Shown one piece after another: positions 17,795 to 25,714 of a stretch of 64,000 nt of DNA. The notes under the pieces are model-generated. The model ran no database searches. It was not told the origin of the DNA and saw only the letters and a program-made list of their open reading frames with translations. The translations under genes and the position numbers were made by a program. The stretch's first letter is position 1, and the number at the start of each line of letters is the position of its first letter. Source of the DNA: Candidatus Methylacidithermus pantelleriae (GTDB lineage Bacteria > Verrucomicrobiota > Verrucomicrobiia > Methylacidiphilales > Methylacidiphilaceae). The stretch lies in assembly GCF_905250085.1 (NCBI RefSeq), contig NZ_CAJNOB010000034.1, positions 62,001-126,000 on the forward strand, in the 5' to 3' direction.

Positions 17795-19225
17795 ATGGAA
17801 CCAGCCAGGCTGACCACAACGCCTAAAGGGGGTCAACCTTCGCTCAAGGAGGGAGTCCTTGATTTTGCCGAAACGGTCGCGCAGTCCCTGGGGGCTATAG
17901 CTCCTTCCGTCACTCCGGCCCTAACCATCCCACTGATCTACCGGCTGGTAGGGCCAGCTACGTGGCTTGCTTTTCTTTTGGCAACTCTGGGAGTTGCTTG
18001 CCTCTGGAGTTGCTGCCTTCCTTTTGCATCGCGGTTAAAAGACTCTGGGTCTTTATACCGATTTGTTTCGGAAGGGCTTGGGCAAAAGGCGGGCGTCGCT
18101 ACCGGTTGGATGCTTTCCTTCGGGTACCTGGGCGCGGTAGCTTCTCTCTGCTCAGGTGTACCTCTCTGTTTGGAATCCTTTGTAGGAGAAAGCCGAAACT
18201 TCTGGCAGAACCAGGTGCAAGCACAATGGGTGGTGTCCTTTACTGCTTTGCTTGCGGCTTGGTTTATGAGTTCTCGAAATGTCCAATTTTCCATTCGAAG
18301 TCTTCTGGCGAGCGAGCTTTTTTCCCTGGCCTGCATGGCCCTGGTTCTTGTCCAGGTGATCCGGGCCGCACCCGGGCCGCTGCCTCTTGAAAAGTTCTGG
18401 GAACCGACGCAGACCAACCGGCTGGGGTCGGGGGTTATGCTTGCGGTTCTTGCGTTTGCGGGCTTTGAAAGCGCTGCCTCGCTGGCAGTGGAAGCCAAGC
18501 GTCCCCAGCAATCGATCCCGTGGGCCATGGGTGTGAGTCTTTTCTCAGTAGGTGCCTTTTTTCTTTTTGCTTCCTACGCTTTGGTTTTGGGATTTTCGCT
18601 GCAAAAATCTCTCCCCTCCGATTCGACAATTCCCCTGGTTGGACTGGCTCGGCACCTTGGACTTGGATCACTCCAACCCGTCTTGCTATGCGGCCCACTG
18701 GTCAGCTCATTTGCTGGATCGATTGCCTGCTTCAATGCCGCCAGTCGTTTGTACTATGCGATGGCATTGGATGGATGGCTTCCCAGATGTCTGACGCACG
18801 TGCACCGCAAGCACGTGATCCCCGATCGGGCCCTGGGGCTAGGCGGGCTTTTGGTCCTTTCCGGTTTATCGTTTGGGTTTGTTGTGGGTGGTAATAGCTG
18901 GAGTCTTTTTGAATGGTTTGCCCTCCTTTCAGGCTACGGGTTTGTGGCGGCCTATCTTGGGGTGTCCTTGGCAGCCCTGCGAGTGCGGACCGGGGGCCGG
19001 GGACGAGGCCTCAGCAAGAGGATGGTGCAAGCTTTCGCTGTTGTCTTTGTGGCTGGGGTATTGTGGGGAAATGTCTTTCCTTTGGAGTTGGGTTCGGAAC
19101 GTTGGGGTGCACTTCTCACCTTCCTTGGGGCTTTGGGTACCGGATGGGGAGGAAGTCTCCTTTTTAGGAGATCCATGGGAAAAAGGGTTGTGGGCTTTTC
19201 TAACCAAGGCGGAGCTTCCCCGTGA
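17795..19225 (+). CDS. APC-superfamily amino acid permease
   Basis: About 476 residues from ATG 17795, which has AGAGGG just upstream; the frame extends further up into the decayed element but that part is not protein-like. Twelve or so hydrophobic segments are visible, beginning after FAETVAQSLGAIAPSVTPALTI, a typical APC transmembrane-1 motif. TM6 carries AFAGFESAASLAVEAKRPQQSIPWAM, matching the Gly-Phe-Glu and glutamate loop of the family. It probably imports or exchanges amino acids; the substrate cannot be told. No partner gene adjoins it. Confidence 0.85.
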   Translation: MEPARLTTTPKGGQPSLKEGVLDFAETVAQSLGAIAPSVTPALTIPLIYRLVGPATWLAFLLATLGVACLWSCCLPFASRLKDSGSLYRFVSEGLGQKAGVATGWMLSFGYLGAVASLCSGVPLCLESFVGESRNFWQNQVQAQWVVSFTALLAAWFMSSRNVQFSIRSLLASELFSLACMALVLVQVIRAAPGPLPLEKFWEPTQTNRLGSGVMLAVLAFAGFESAASLAVEAKRPQQSIPWAMGVSLFSVGAFFLFASYALVLGFSLQKSLPSDSTIPLVGLARHLGLGSLQPVLLCGPLVSSFAGSIACFNAASRLYYAMALDGWLPRCLTHVHRKHVIPDRALGLGGLLVLSGLSFGFVVGGNSWSLFEWFALLSGYGFVAAYLGVSLAALRVRTGGRGRGLSKRMVQAFAVVFVAGVLWGNVFPLELGSERWGALLTFLGALGTGWGGSLLFRRSMGKRVVGFSNQGGASP

Positions 19226-19358
19226 AAGACGAGCTATCCCTGGTGCGGGAAGGACTGAAAGGGTGGGCTTGGGGGTGGAAAGTTTGTGGCGCTTTGCTAT
19301 CCTACTGTGACTTCAAAGTTGAGGCGAACTTTTGAGTCGAAGTACGGCAGGGTTAGGT

Positions 19359-19835
19359 ATGGAGAGGGAAGTCGAGCAGGCAATCCGGCGGATTCGAAAG
19401 AGGCAGGAAAAACGGATGGGAATTACCCGACCCCCGTGCTATCCGGACGCGCTGGCCGCGGCGATTGAGGAGTGCCGGTCACGATTAGGGTTTGAGCTGC
19501 CCCAGTTTTACAGGGATTTTCTCCGCTTGACTAACGGTTGGACCGTAGGAGCAAGCTCCTTTTATTACGTTGTTGACCCGGACTCGCCTCTTGAGTGGCT
19601 TCGGGTCCCGGAGGGGTCTCTGGAGCTTTTCTGTGCCAACGAGGCTTGTCGAGCTTGTGGGATGGATCCCAAGCTTTTCGCCTTTGGTGACAATGAATTC
19701 ATCCTGTACTGCTACGACACTCGCACTGGGCAATTTGAGTGGAGGGAAAAGTCAGGTCTGGAAAAACAAGTGGCCCGTTTCAATAGGGAGTGGGAATTTT
19801 TTCGACGGATCTTCGAAATGGAAGGAGAAGCATAA
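19359..19835 (+). CDS. SMI1/KNR4 family protein
   Basis: About 158 residues from ATG 19359 (a TTG at 19332 is an alternative). The SMI1/KNR4 core is clear: LGFELPQFYRDFLRLTNGWTV, then FYYVVDPDSP, and FGDNEFILYCYDTRTGQ. In bacteria this fold is often an immunity protein against contact-dependent or polymorphic toxins, but it also occurs in other roles. No toxin gene is adjacent, so an orphan immunity protein is only a possibility. The N-terminal 30 residues are basic and helical. Confidence 0.75.
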   Translation: MEREVEQAIRRIRKRQEKRMGITRPPCYPDALAAAIEECRSRLGFELPQFYRDFLRLTNGWTVGASSFYYVVDPDSPLEWLRVPEGSLELFCANEACRACGMDPKLFAFGDNEFILYCYDTRTGQFEWREKSGLEKQVARFNREWEFFRRIFEMEGEA

Positions 19836-21112
19836 AGAGAAGCTCGCTTGACCTCTGGGAACTCGGGCTATTTGCTGGCGTCTGTTGCTGTGTCAGAGTC
19901 GGGTCACAGAAAAAAATGCCCGTAGGTCTTTGGCCGAGGCGTGCGCTCGCCTCTTTTCCCCTGAGCTTCCGAAAGAGCTTCCCGTGGAAAGATTCCTGGA
20001 AGACCCTTCTGGAAATCTTCCAAAGCCCAATTGACGTCTGCCCGAACCGTCCCTTTGGCGGAAAAAAAGCAGTATAATTTTTTTTCGGTTTTGGCGTTAC
20101 TCGCCGCCACTGGCCCAACAGGCGCAGGAATGGCTGCATGGGTCTGGCCCATGATAAGGCTGGGGGGTCTTGAGGGAGTCCCGGGACGCCGTTCCTTGTG
20201 CCGGAGCGCGTGCCGGAGCTTCCAGTACGGTTAGGTCAGAAAGGCTTTTGGGGTCCTTCGGTAGCCAGAGTCCAGACTCTGTTCGAATACCGCTTGAATC
20301 GCCGGCGACTATTTTTTCTCCTCACCCTGGCCAACACGTGTCCTTCCAAAGGAAGAGCTTGCGCCCACCGCGGAAGGTACTGGAGGTGCCTTGTGTTCCT
20401 CGAGGGCTTTTGCCTTCCACCCTTGGCACTACTTCTTCCAACGCGGTCGTACCCTCTATTCATCCCTGCGGAGGACCTGAATCGACCTTCGGGAAGAAAT
20501 CAAGCCCTTCTTGTGCTTGGAGACTGTCGTAAGGCGCCGGACTTCTCCCCCGCTTGAGCCCCGTACGGCGCGGACCCTGGTTCTGGTGGGACTTGTGTGC
20601 GGCGACGGGGCGGGTTTCCGGTTGTCCGGGCTTCTCTCCGTAACGAATCGAAAGTTCCTTCACCGGGGACCCGGTCAAGAAATGGCGCTCGATGGGGTCT
20701 CTCCAGCGAGCGAGGCTGATCCTGACCACTTTTTCCATGCGGCATCGAGGAGCCGTGGGTCCTGGAGGTGACCCTAAAACCCATGATCGATCGTACGTTA
20801 GAACGGCGACAATTGGTAAGAATAAGTGAGGGAACGCCTCTTGGCTATGCCCGCTGGGGGGCACAGAGAGGGTTTGTTTGGGAAATCTTAGAATCCTCCA
20901 GCTTCTGGGAAGGTACGCGGCAAGGTGGACGGAGGCTCTTCTCGCTTTTGAGAGTGCCGAAAGGCTTTTCTAGAATTCCTCTCTTGAGAGACCGGGGCGA
21001 AGGGAAAGCTTGTCGATCGGACAAAAAAGGATAACAAGCGCTTTTACCAGCCAGACCCGTCAAGCGGAATTTTGCTCTTTCCTTGCGGGGCAAAAGTCGT
21101 TATTGTGTTGGT
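19836..21112. other. 1.3-kb region without a supported gene
   Basis: Frames up to 134 codons exist on both strands (for example minus 20460-20864), but they overlap each other, are rich in Arg, Ser and Pro in the way of non-coding GC-rich DNA, and match no family I recognise. An AT-rich patch, ATAATTTTTTTT at about 20074-20085, could be promoter-like. The region may be the remains of a lost gene. Confidence 0.3.
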
Positions 21113-21268
21113 ATGCCGGATGAGACAACCACTGCTATTGTTTTTGCTACCGTTGTAGCTTTTGTACTGGTTGGGACTGCGGCTTTTGCGGCGATCGTGA
21201 GTCGGAAAGACCGAGAGGCCAGGCAGAAAGCCATGGCTCAAAAGCGGGCTCAGGAGCAGGCTCGATAG
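21113..21268 (+). CDS. small single-span membrane protein, unknown
   Basis: A 51-residue product: a short N-terminus (MPDETTTA), one hydrophobic helix of about 22 residues (IVFATVVAFVLVGTAAFAAIV), then a charged tail rich in Lys, Arg, Gln and Ala. This is the layout of small regulatory or assembly membrane proteins. The ribosome-binding site is weak and no relative is recognised, so the gene is tentative. Confidence 0.45.
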   Translation: MPDETTTAIVFATVVAFVLVGTAAFAAIVSRKDREARQKAMAQKRAQEQAR

Positions 21269-21351
21269 CACAGTGCTACGTGGGTGGTGCGGGTCTTCTG
21301 AGGGTCTGGCTAAGAAAAGTCGCAAAAGACCCAGGAGAAAAGCTTTGTGCG

Positions 21352-22434
21352 CTAATTGAGGAGCTGGTACCAGTTATTCCGGCGACGCGGGAGATACCCG
21401 GCTTCGCGGATCAATCGCTCGATTTCGTTTGCATCGAGCCGGTAAATAGTCCCCGCGCTAGCGACCACGTTTTCTTCGATCATCACGCTTCCAAAGTCGT
21501 TTGCCCCAAAAAAAAGTGCCAATTGCCCGATCTCCGGACCTTGGGTTACCCAAGACGATTGGATATTGTCAAAATTATCCAGATAAATCCTGGCTAGCGC
21601 CTGCATGCGCAAGTACTCTGCTGCACCCGTTTTTTCCATCGGCATCGCGGTCCGATCCGGTTGGAACGTCCAGCAAATAAACACGGTGAACCCACCCGTC
21701 TCATCCTGAAGGGACCGAATCTTATCTAGGTGCTCCACTCGATCTTCAAGGCCTTCCTTGTGACCAAACATCATCGTAGCACTGGATCGAAGACCCATGC
21801 GGTGGGCTATCCGCATGACCTCCAGCCACTCCTCCGAGCTACATTTGCGTGGCGCAATGGTTTTGCGGACAGAGTCCACAAGAATTTCTGCCCCCCCTCC
21901 AGGGATTGACCCCAAACCTGCTTCGCGGAACCGTTGCAGGACTTCCGCTACGCTCATCCGAAACACCTTAGCCAAATGCTGAAATTCAGGGGGAGAAAAC
22001 CCATGAATATTGATGGTGGGGTGATGAACCCGGATGTGGTGCAGGAGACCCAGGTAGTAGTCAAGCCCCAGTTTGGGATGATGTCCCCCCTGGAGCAGGA
22101 TCTGGACGCCCCCCAGCTCCTCCAGTTCACGAATCTTTTTGCTGATTTCCTCATAGGACAGGACGTAGGAGTCCGGATCCCTCTCCCTGCGGTAAAAGGC
22201 ACAAAATCGGCAACCGACATTGCAGACATTGGTATAGTTGATGTTTCTTTCGATGATATAGGTTACGATTCGGTCCCCTTGACCTCCGTAAGCCTCTTTC
22301 TTTTTTTGGATGCGTCGCTGGTGGGCCAGTTCTCCCAGTTCGGGCAAAGGTAGGCGATAAAGCTCAAGCGCTTCCTCCTTGTCAATCCGTTCCCCGTTTA
22401 AAACCTTTTTCCGGATTTCGCAGAGGCTTTTCAT
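21352..22434 (-). CDS. mqnC: cyclic dehypoxanthinyl futalosine synthase (radical SAM)
   Basis: A 360-residue radical SAM enzyme of usual MqnC length. The cluster-binding motif is CNVGCRFCAFYRR (about residues 71-83). Other matches are ILLQGGHHPKLGLDYY, GFSPPEFQHLAK, SIPGGGAEIL and FGANDFGSVMIEENVV. It closes the spiro ring of dehypoxanthine futalosine in the alternative (futalosine) route to menaquinone. It starts 26 bases after the end of mqnA on the same strand. mqnB and mqnE or mqnD are not in this window. Confidence 0.94.
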   Translation of the reverse strand: MKSLCEIRKKVLNGERIDKEEALELYRLPLPELGELAHQRRIQKKKEAYGGQGDRIVTYIIERNINYTNVCNVGCRFCAFYRRERDPDSYVLSYEEISKKIRELEELGGVQILLQGGHHPKLGLDYYLGLLHHIRVHHPTINIHGFSPPEFQHLAKVFRMSVAEVLQRFREAGLGSIPGGGAEILVDSVRKTIAPRKCSSEEWLEVMRIAHRMGLRSSATMMFGHKEGLEDRVEHLDKIRSLQDETGGFTVFICWTFQPDRTAMPMEKTGAAEYLRMQALARIYLDNFDNIQSSWVTQGPEIGQLALFFGANDFGSVMIEENVVASAGTIYRLDANEIERLIREAGYLPRRRNNWYQLLN

Positions 22435-22459
22435 TTGCCTGGGTCAGCTTTCCGCCTTC

Positions 22460-23215
22460 CTAAATCCATGTCAAGCTAGGCGTCTGGGGAAAAATTCCAA
22501 GCTTTCGAAGTTGAGAAAGAAAGCATTCAATTCCTGCGTGTTCCTGAGGTCCAAGTTCGTAATGGATGCAATGGCTTAAGTAGTCTCTTTCCTCGGCCAC
22601 GTTGGTAATCTCATCAATCCGGGCTAGCCCCAAGTCTTTCGCTTCCCGTAAAAGATTGGCCAGCTGAGAAACACCGGAAACGTTTCGAACGGTCCACACG
22701 GCAAAGACAAAAGGATATCCTGTGATTTTGTTCCATACCTCCCCAAGATCGACCAGTTGCCTTGGTGGCCGCAAGGATCGCCGCACCGCTAAAGCGGGGT
22801 CCCCGATCCAAAGATGGGCATCGGAAATGGATTCTCTTGATACGTAACGAATTTCCCTGCCCAAAAATCCTTCCAGCCAAACTCGGACCAGAAGGGCCGA
22901 AGTCCGGGATGCGGGGTCTAAGGCAACGGTACGAACTTGATCCAAGGGCACCTCCAAAACAAGGATCACGCTGCGTACGGGTCCTCGGGCTCCGATACCC
23001 ACCCCGTCGACCAAAAGGAAATCAGGGTGTTGGAACGCAAACACAATGGGAGCCAAAGCAGCGTCAACCTGTCGCTCTTGCAGGGCTTTACACAGCGCGT
23101 TAGGTGTGCCGCGGAAAACGACGGCGTGCTCAAGCGTCCATGTGAGAGGGCGGGCATTTAAGTAGGGAACGGAACCAAGGCGAAAAGGAAAACCCGAAGA
23201 AAAGCCGGCTTTCAT
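22460..23215 (-). CDS. mqnA: chorismate dehydratase of the futalosine menaquinone pathway
   Basis: About 251 residues from ATG 23215; a longer frame to 23248 exists. The family pattern is clear: RLGSVPYLNARPLTW at the start, DAALAPIVFA, and the hinge region HLWIGDPALAVR and DLGEVWNKITGYPFVFAVWTVR. MqnA is a periplasmic-binding-protein-like enzyme that dehydrates chorismate to 3-enolpyruvylbenzoate, the first committed step. It is followed directly by mqnC, so two pathway steps are co-expressed. Confidence 0.92.
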   Translation of the reverse strand: MKAGFSSGFPFRLGSVPYLNARPLTWTLEHAVVFRGTPNALCKALQERQVDAALAPIVFAFQHPDFLLVDGVGIGARGPVRSVILVLEVPLDQVRTVALDPASRTSALLVRVWLEGFLGREIRYVSRESISDAHLWIGDPALAVRRSLRPPRQLVDLGEVWNKITGYPFVFAVWTVRNVSGVSQLANLLREAKDLGLARIDEITNVAEERDYLSHCIHYELGPQEHAGIECFLSQLRKLGIFPQTPSLTWI

Positions 23216-23248
23216 GCGGTCTTGAGGTTTACGATGGGCACGGAGCAA

Positions 23249-23791
23249 GGCTCACGGTTTTTTTACGGTTCATTGCACCGAAACTCTATCTTTGGAAACG
23301 TTCTTTTGGGAATTCCCTTTTTGGCCAAGAAGCTTGTACTTCCGGTGCAACGCGCGGCTTCTTTTGCTTGGCGCCTTCTTTGCGTCTGACAATCGGTGAC
23401 CACCCGGAATTCCTTAGCTCCCAAATTCTACCCCACGATCCAGGAGGCGGGAAGTTAGCCAACAGACGCTCCTCTATGGTCGCGGAAAACCGCAAACCGA
23501 CGCGACAATTTGCCGCATTGTGGAGATTGGCAACTCGGCCGAGTTTTTCTGTCTTGGAATCCAAGCGAAGGCACGGGCACCCAACTGTGAGAAAAAGGTT
23601 CTTTAGAGGCTCAAGCCGGAACGGGGGGAGCGAAACCTCTTCCCTGGCCGGTACGGGTACTTTAGAGAACAGGCCCGGTGGCTTGTGTGCTTGGAGGAAG
23701 AAAAAGGAAGAAAAGCCTTGAAACATTCCCGCTGGGTAAGTGGGAAATCAAGGAGGCTTTGTTGGCAATGAGCAAACTCATGGAGGCTCCT
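23249..23791. other. intergenic region, no supported gene
   Basis: About 540 bases between the divergent mqnA and the secreted Cys/His-rich protein gene. Overlapping frames on the two strands (23286-23726 minus, 23368-23721 plus) have no recognisable product or ribosome-binding site. It must hold the promoters of both neighbours. Confidence 0.3.
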
Positions 23792-24058
23792 ATGATCCAA
23801 TCTTTCACAAAACCCGGGTGGGCACGACAGGCAATCGTGTTCGCTCTATTTGTCGGTGCAGGCTTGCTTGGGAGTTCCCTTAGCGCGTATGGCGAGGAGG
23901 CTCACGAAAAGATGCCAGGAATGTCAGAGCAAGCACAGCCTACCCCATCTTCGGGCCACAAGACCAAAAAGGGGGCCAAAGGTGCTTGTTCCCATTGCAG
24001 TTCCAAGCATCACCGGTCCCACGCTTCCCAAAAAGCCTGCCGGTGTCCCAAGGAGTAG
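23792..24058 (+). CDS. small secreted Cys/His-rich protein
   Basis: An 88-residue product from ATG 23792, which has GGAGG five bases upstream; ATG 23768 is an alternative with its own GGAGG. A signal peptide runs to about AYGEEA. The mature part has a short Met/His segment (HEKMPGMSE) and a C-terminal basic segment with four cysteines among His and Lys (CSHCSSKHHRSH, KACRCPKE). It could bind metal in the periplasm or be a structural Cys-rich protein. I know no family. A strong terminator follows. Confidence 0.55.
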   Translation: MIQSFTKPGWARQAIVFALFVGAGLLGSSLSAYGEEAHEKMPGMSEQAQPTPSSGHKTKKGAKGACSHCSSKHHRSHASQKACRCPKE

Positions 24059-24069
24059 TTCCTTTTTGC

Positions 24070-24107
24070 CCCTAGCAAGCCTGCTGGCACAAGCAGGCTT
24101 GCTAGGG
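24070..24107 (+). terminator. hairpin terminator after the Cys/His-rich gene
   Basis: A perfect 16-base stem: CCCTAGCAAGCCTGCT (24070-24085), a 6-base loop GGCACA, and AGCAGGCTTGCTAGGG (24092-24107). It lies 12 bases after the stop codon. There is no T-run immediately after it, so its termination efficiency is uncertain, but the structure is very strong. Confidence 0.6.
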
Positions 24108-24162
24108 TGGCAGCCTTTGCTTTAAGAAAAAAAAAGCGAGGGTTTTCTCTGGGGAAACCGAG

Positions 24163-24819
24163 ATGGTACAACTTTTCCTTAAGGGGGGCCCTGTCATGTG
24201 GCCCCTATTGATTTTATCCTTGGTGACGGTTGCGGTCATCGTGGAGAGGGTCCTTTTCATCGTCCGGGACCGGTTTCGAGAGGAACCCCAGACTTTGGCG
24301 CGAGTACTTTCCCTCATTGAGGAAGGAAAGACAGAACAGGCCTTACAACTGGGCAGGAAGAGCCGGGATCCACTGGTCGAGGTGGCGATGCGAGCCCTGG
24401 AGTATCCAGGGGGATCGGGCGTTCGCATTTTCCTGGAGGAAGCCATGGAAGCCCAGCTGCAAAAGCACGAACGAGGTTTAGTCATCCTTGATACAGCTGT
24501 CACGCTGGGGCCGCTCTTGGGACTCCTTGGGACCGTCACCGGGATGATGCGGGCCTTTGGAATGGTTGGCTCAACCGACTTGGCAGGACAACAAGCAGTG
24601 ATCACAGGGGGTGTTGCTGAGTCTCTGATTGCTGTCTCTTTTGGACTTGTGGTTGCCATTGTCGCCATTGTGCCCCTGAACCTTTTTGGTGCCCGCGCCG
24701 AAAGGGTCCGCCGCAGGCTTGAGTCGGTTGCCTATCGCCTGGAAATAGCCCTCTCGAGGGAGCTTATGGGAAGAGAAATCCAGCCTGCCGGAGTTTCCAT
24801 CTCGAAAGCGATCTCTTAG
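24163..24819 (+). CDS. MotA/TolQ/ExbB proton channel family protein (without adjacent ExbD)
   Basis: A 218-residue inner-membrane protein. One N-terminal helix (MWPLLILSLVTVAVIVERVLFI) is followed by a cytoplasmic helical domain and then the two conserved helices: AVTLGPLLGLLGTVTGMMRAF and AVSFGLVVAIVAIVPLNLF. ExbB-type proteins form proton channels with ExbD or TolR and drive TonB or TolA. Here no ExbD-like gene is next to it; a complete tonB-exbB-exbD set lies at 29-32 kb. It may share that ExbD or serve a different partner encoded elsewhere. Confidence 0.85.
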   Translation: MVQLFLKGGPVMWPLLILSLVTVAVIVERVLFIVRDRFREEPQTLARVLSLIEEGKTEQALQLGRKSRDPLVEVAMRALEYPGGSGVRIFLEEAMEAQLQKHERGLVILDTAVTLGPLLGLLGTVTGMMRAFGMVGSTDLAGQQAVITGGVAESLIAVSFGLVVAIVAIVPLNLFGARAERVRRRLESVAYRLEIALSRELMGREIQPAGVSISKAIS

Positions 24820-24838
24820 GTGAAAAGAAAATCATTTT

Positions 24839-24863
24839 GCTTGGGAGAGCTTTCTTCCCAAGC
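24839..24863 (+). terminator. short hairpin between the exbB-like gene and hemQ
   Basis: GCTTGGGA (24839-24846) pairs with TCCCAAGC (24856-24863) across a 9-base loop, followed by TTTAAT. It lies 20 bases after the exbB-like stop and 18 bases before the hemQ start, so it may act as a weak terminator or attenuating hairpin. Confidence 0.4.
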
Positions 24864-24880
24864 TTTAATGAACGGCAACC

Positions 24881-25696
24881 ATGGTTGATAGTCCCCTGCG
24901 AGCTCGGGAGGGCCTTTTTGTCCTCCATCTTTTCTATGACTGGGATCGGACCGTTTGGGGGAGGTTGAGCCCCAAGGAAAAGGAAGTGGCCTGTGCCCGC
25001 CTGGGCGAGCGGCTAAAGGATTTTCGCTCGGGAGAGCAGTGCCAGGTTGTGTCACTAGCGTGCATCGGTCGGGCGGATGTGGGTTGGATCTTGTTGAGCC
25101 CGGAACTCCATTCTCTTCAGCAATTGGAGAAAGATCTCGAGAGGATTCCAGGCCCCGGTGTGTTGCGGCCTGTATATGCGTTTTTCTCCATGACGGAGCG
25201 CTCGGAATATCTTCCCACTGAGGAAGAAGTGGTTCAGGGTCTAGCAAACCGTGGGATTCCTCCGGGAAGTTCGCAGTGGGAGTCGGAACTGGCGGAGGCT
25301 CGGCAGCGGCAAAAGTATCTTACTGAGATGCGACTTTATCCCACCTTGCCGGATTGGCCGTTTGTCTCCTTTTACCCTATGCGCAAGAAACGGGTTCCCG
25401 GAGCTAACTGGTATGCCCTTTCCTTTGAGGAACGGCGAAAGCTCATGCAGGGTCATGGAAGCATTGGCCGGAAGTATCAGGGAAAGGTCCTGCAAATGGT
25501 CACCGGAGCGACCGGTTTTGAAGAGTGGGAATGGGGGGTCACCCTTTTTTCCCAGGACCCAGCCGAAATCAAATCGATTGTGTATGAAATGCGATTTGAC
25601 CCTGTAAGCGCGTGGTACGGAGAATTTGGGCCGTTCTTTTGTGGCCTGCAGCTCCCTCTCCCAGATCTTTGGGTGCGTCTTGGTCTTCTTGGCTAA
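24881..25696 (+). CDS. hemQ: HemQ, coproheme decarboxylase (chlorite dismutase family)
   Basis: A 271-residue protein of the chlorite dismutase family. It converts coproheme III to haem b with peroxide, the last step of the coproporphyrin-dependent route. Conserved parts are YPMRKKRVPGANWYALSFEE, then RRKLMQGHGSIGRKYQGKV, whose His (in GHG) is the expected axial haem ligand, and GVTLFSQDPAEIKSIVYEMR with the tail YGEFGPFFCG. These match HemQ rather than true chlorite dismutases. It is not next to other haem genes. Gene ends converge with the iron-exporter gene 18 bases later, so iron handling genes face each other. Confidence 0.9.
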   Translation: MVDSPLRAREGLFVLHLFYDWDRTVWGRLSPKEKEVACARLGERLKDFRSGEQCQVVSLACIGRADVGWILLSPELHSLQQLEKDLERIPGPGVLRPVYAFFSMTERSEYLPTEEEVVQGLANRGIPPGSSQWESELAEARQRQKYLTEMRLYPTLPDWPFVSFYPMRKKRVPGANWYALSFEERRKLMQGHGSIGRKYQGKVLQMVTGATGFEEWEWGVTLFSQDPAEIKSIVYEMRFDPVSAWYGEFGPFFCGLQLPLPDLWVRLGLLG

Positions 25697-25714
25697 AAGT
25701 TCAACGACCTCCTT

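Noticed and set aside
20460-20864. Minus-strand frame of 134 codons
   Set aside because: It has no family, overlaps other frames on both strands, and has a composition typical of non-coding sequence.
24070-24107. Strong inverted repeat considered as a mobile-element end
   Set aside because: It sits 12 bases after a stop codon and has a 6-base loop, as a terminator does, and no partner copy was seen.
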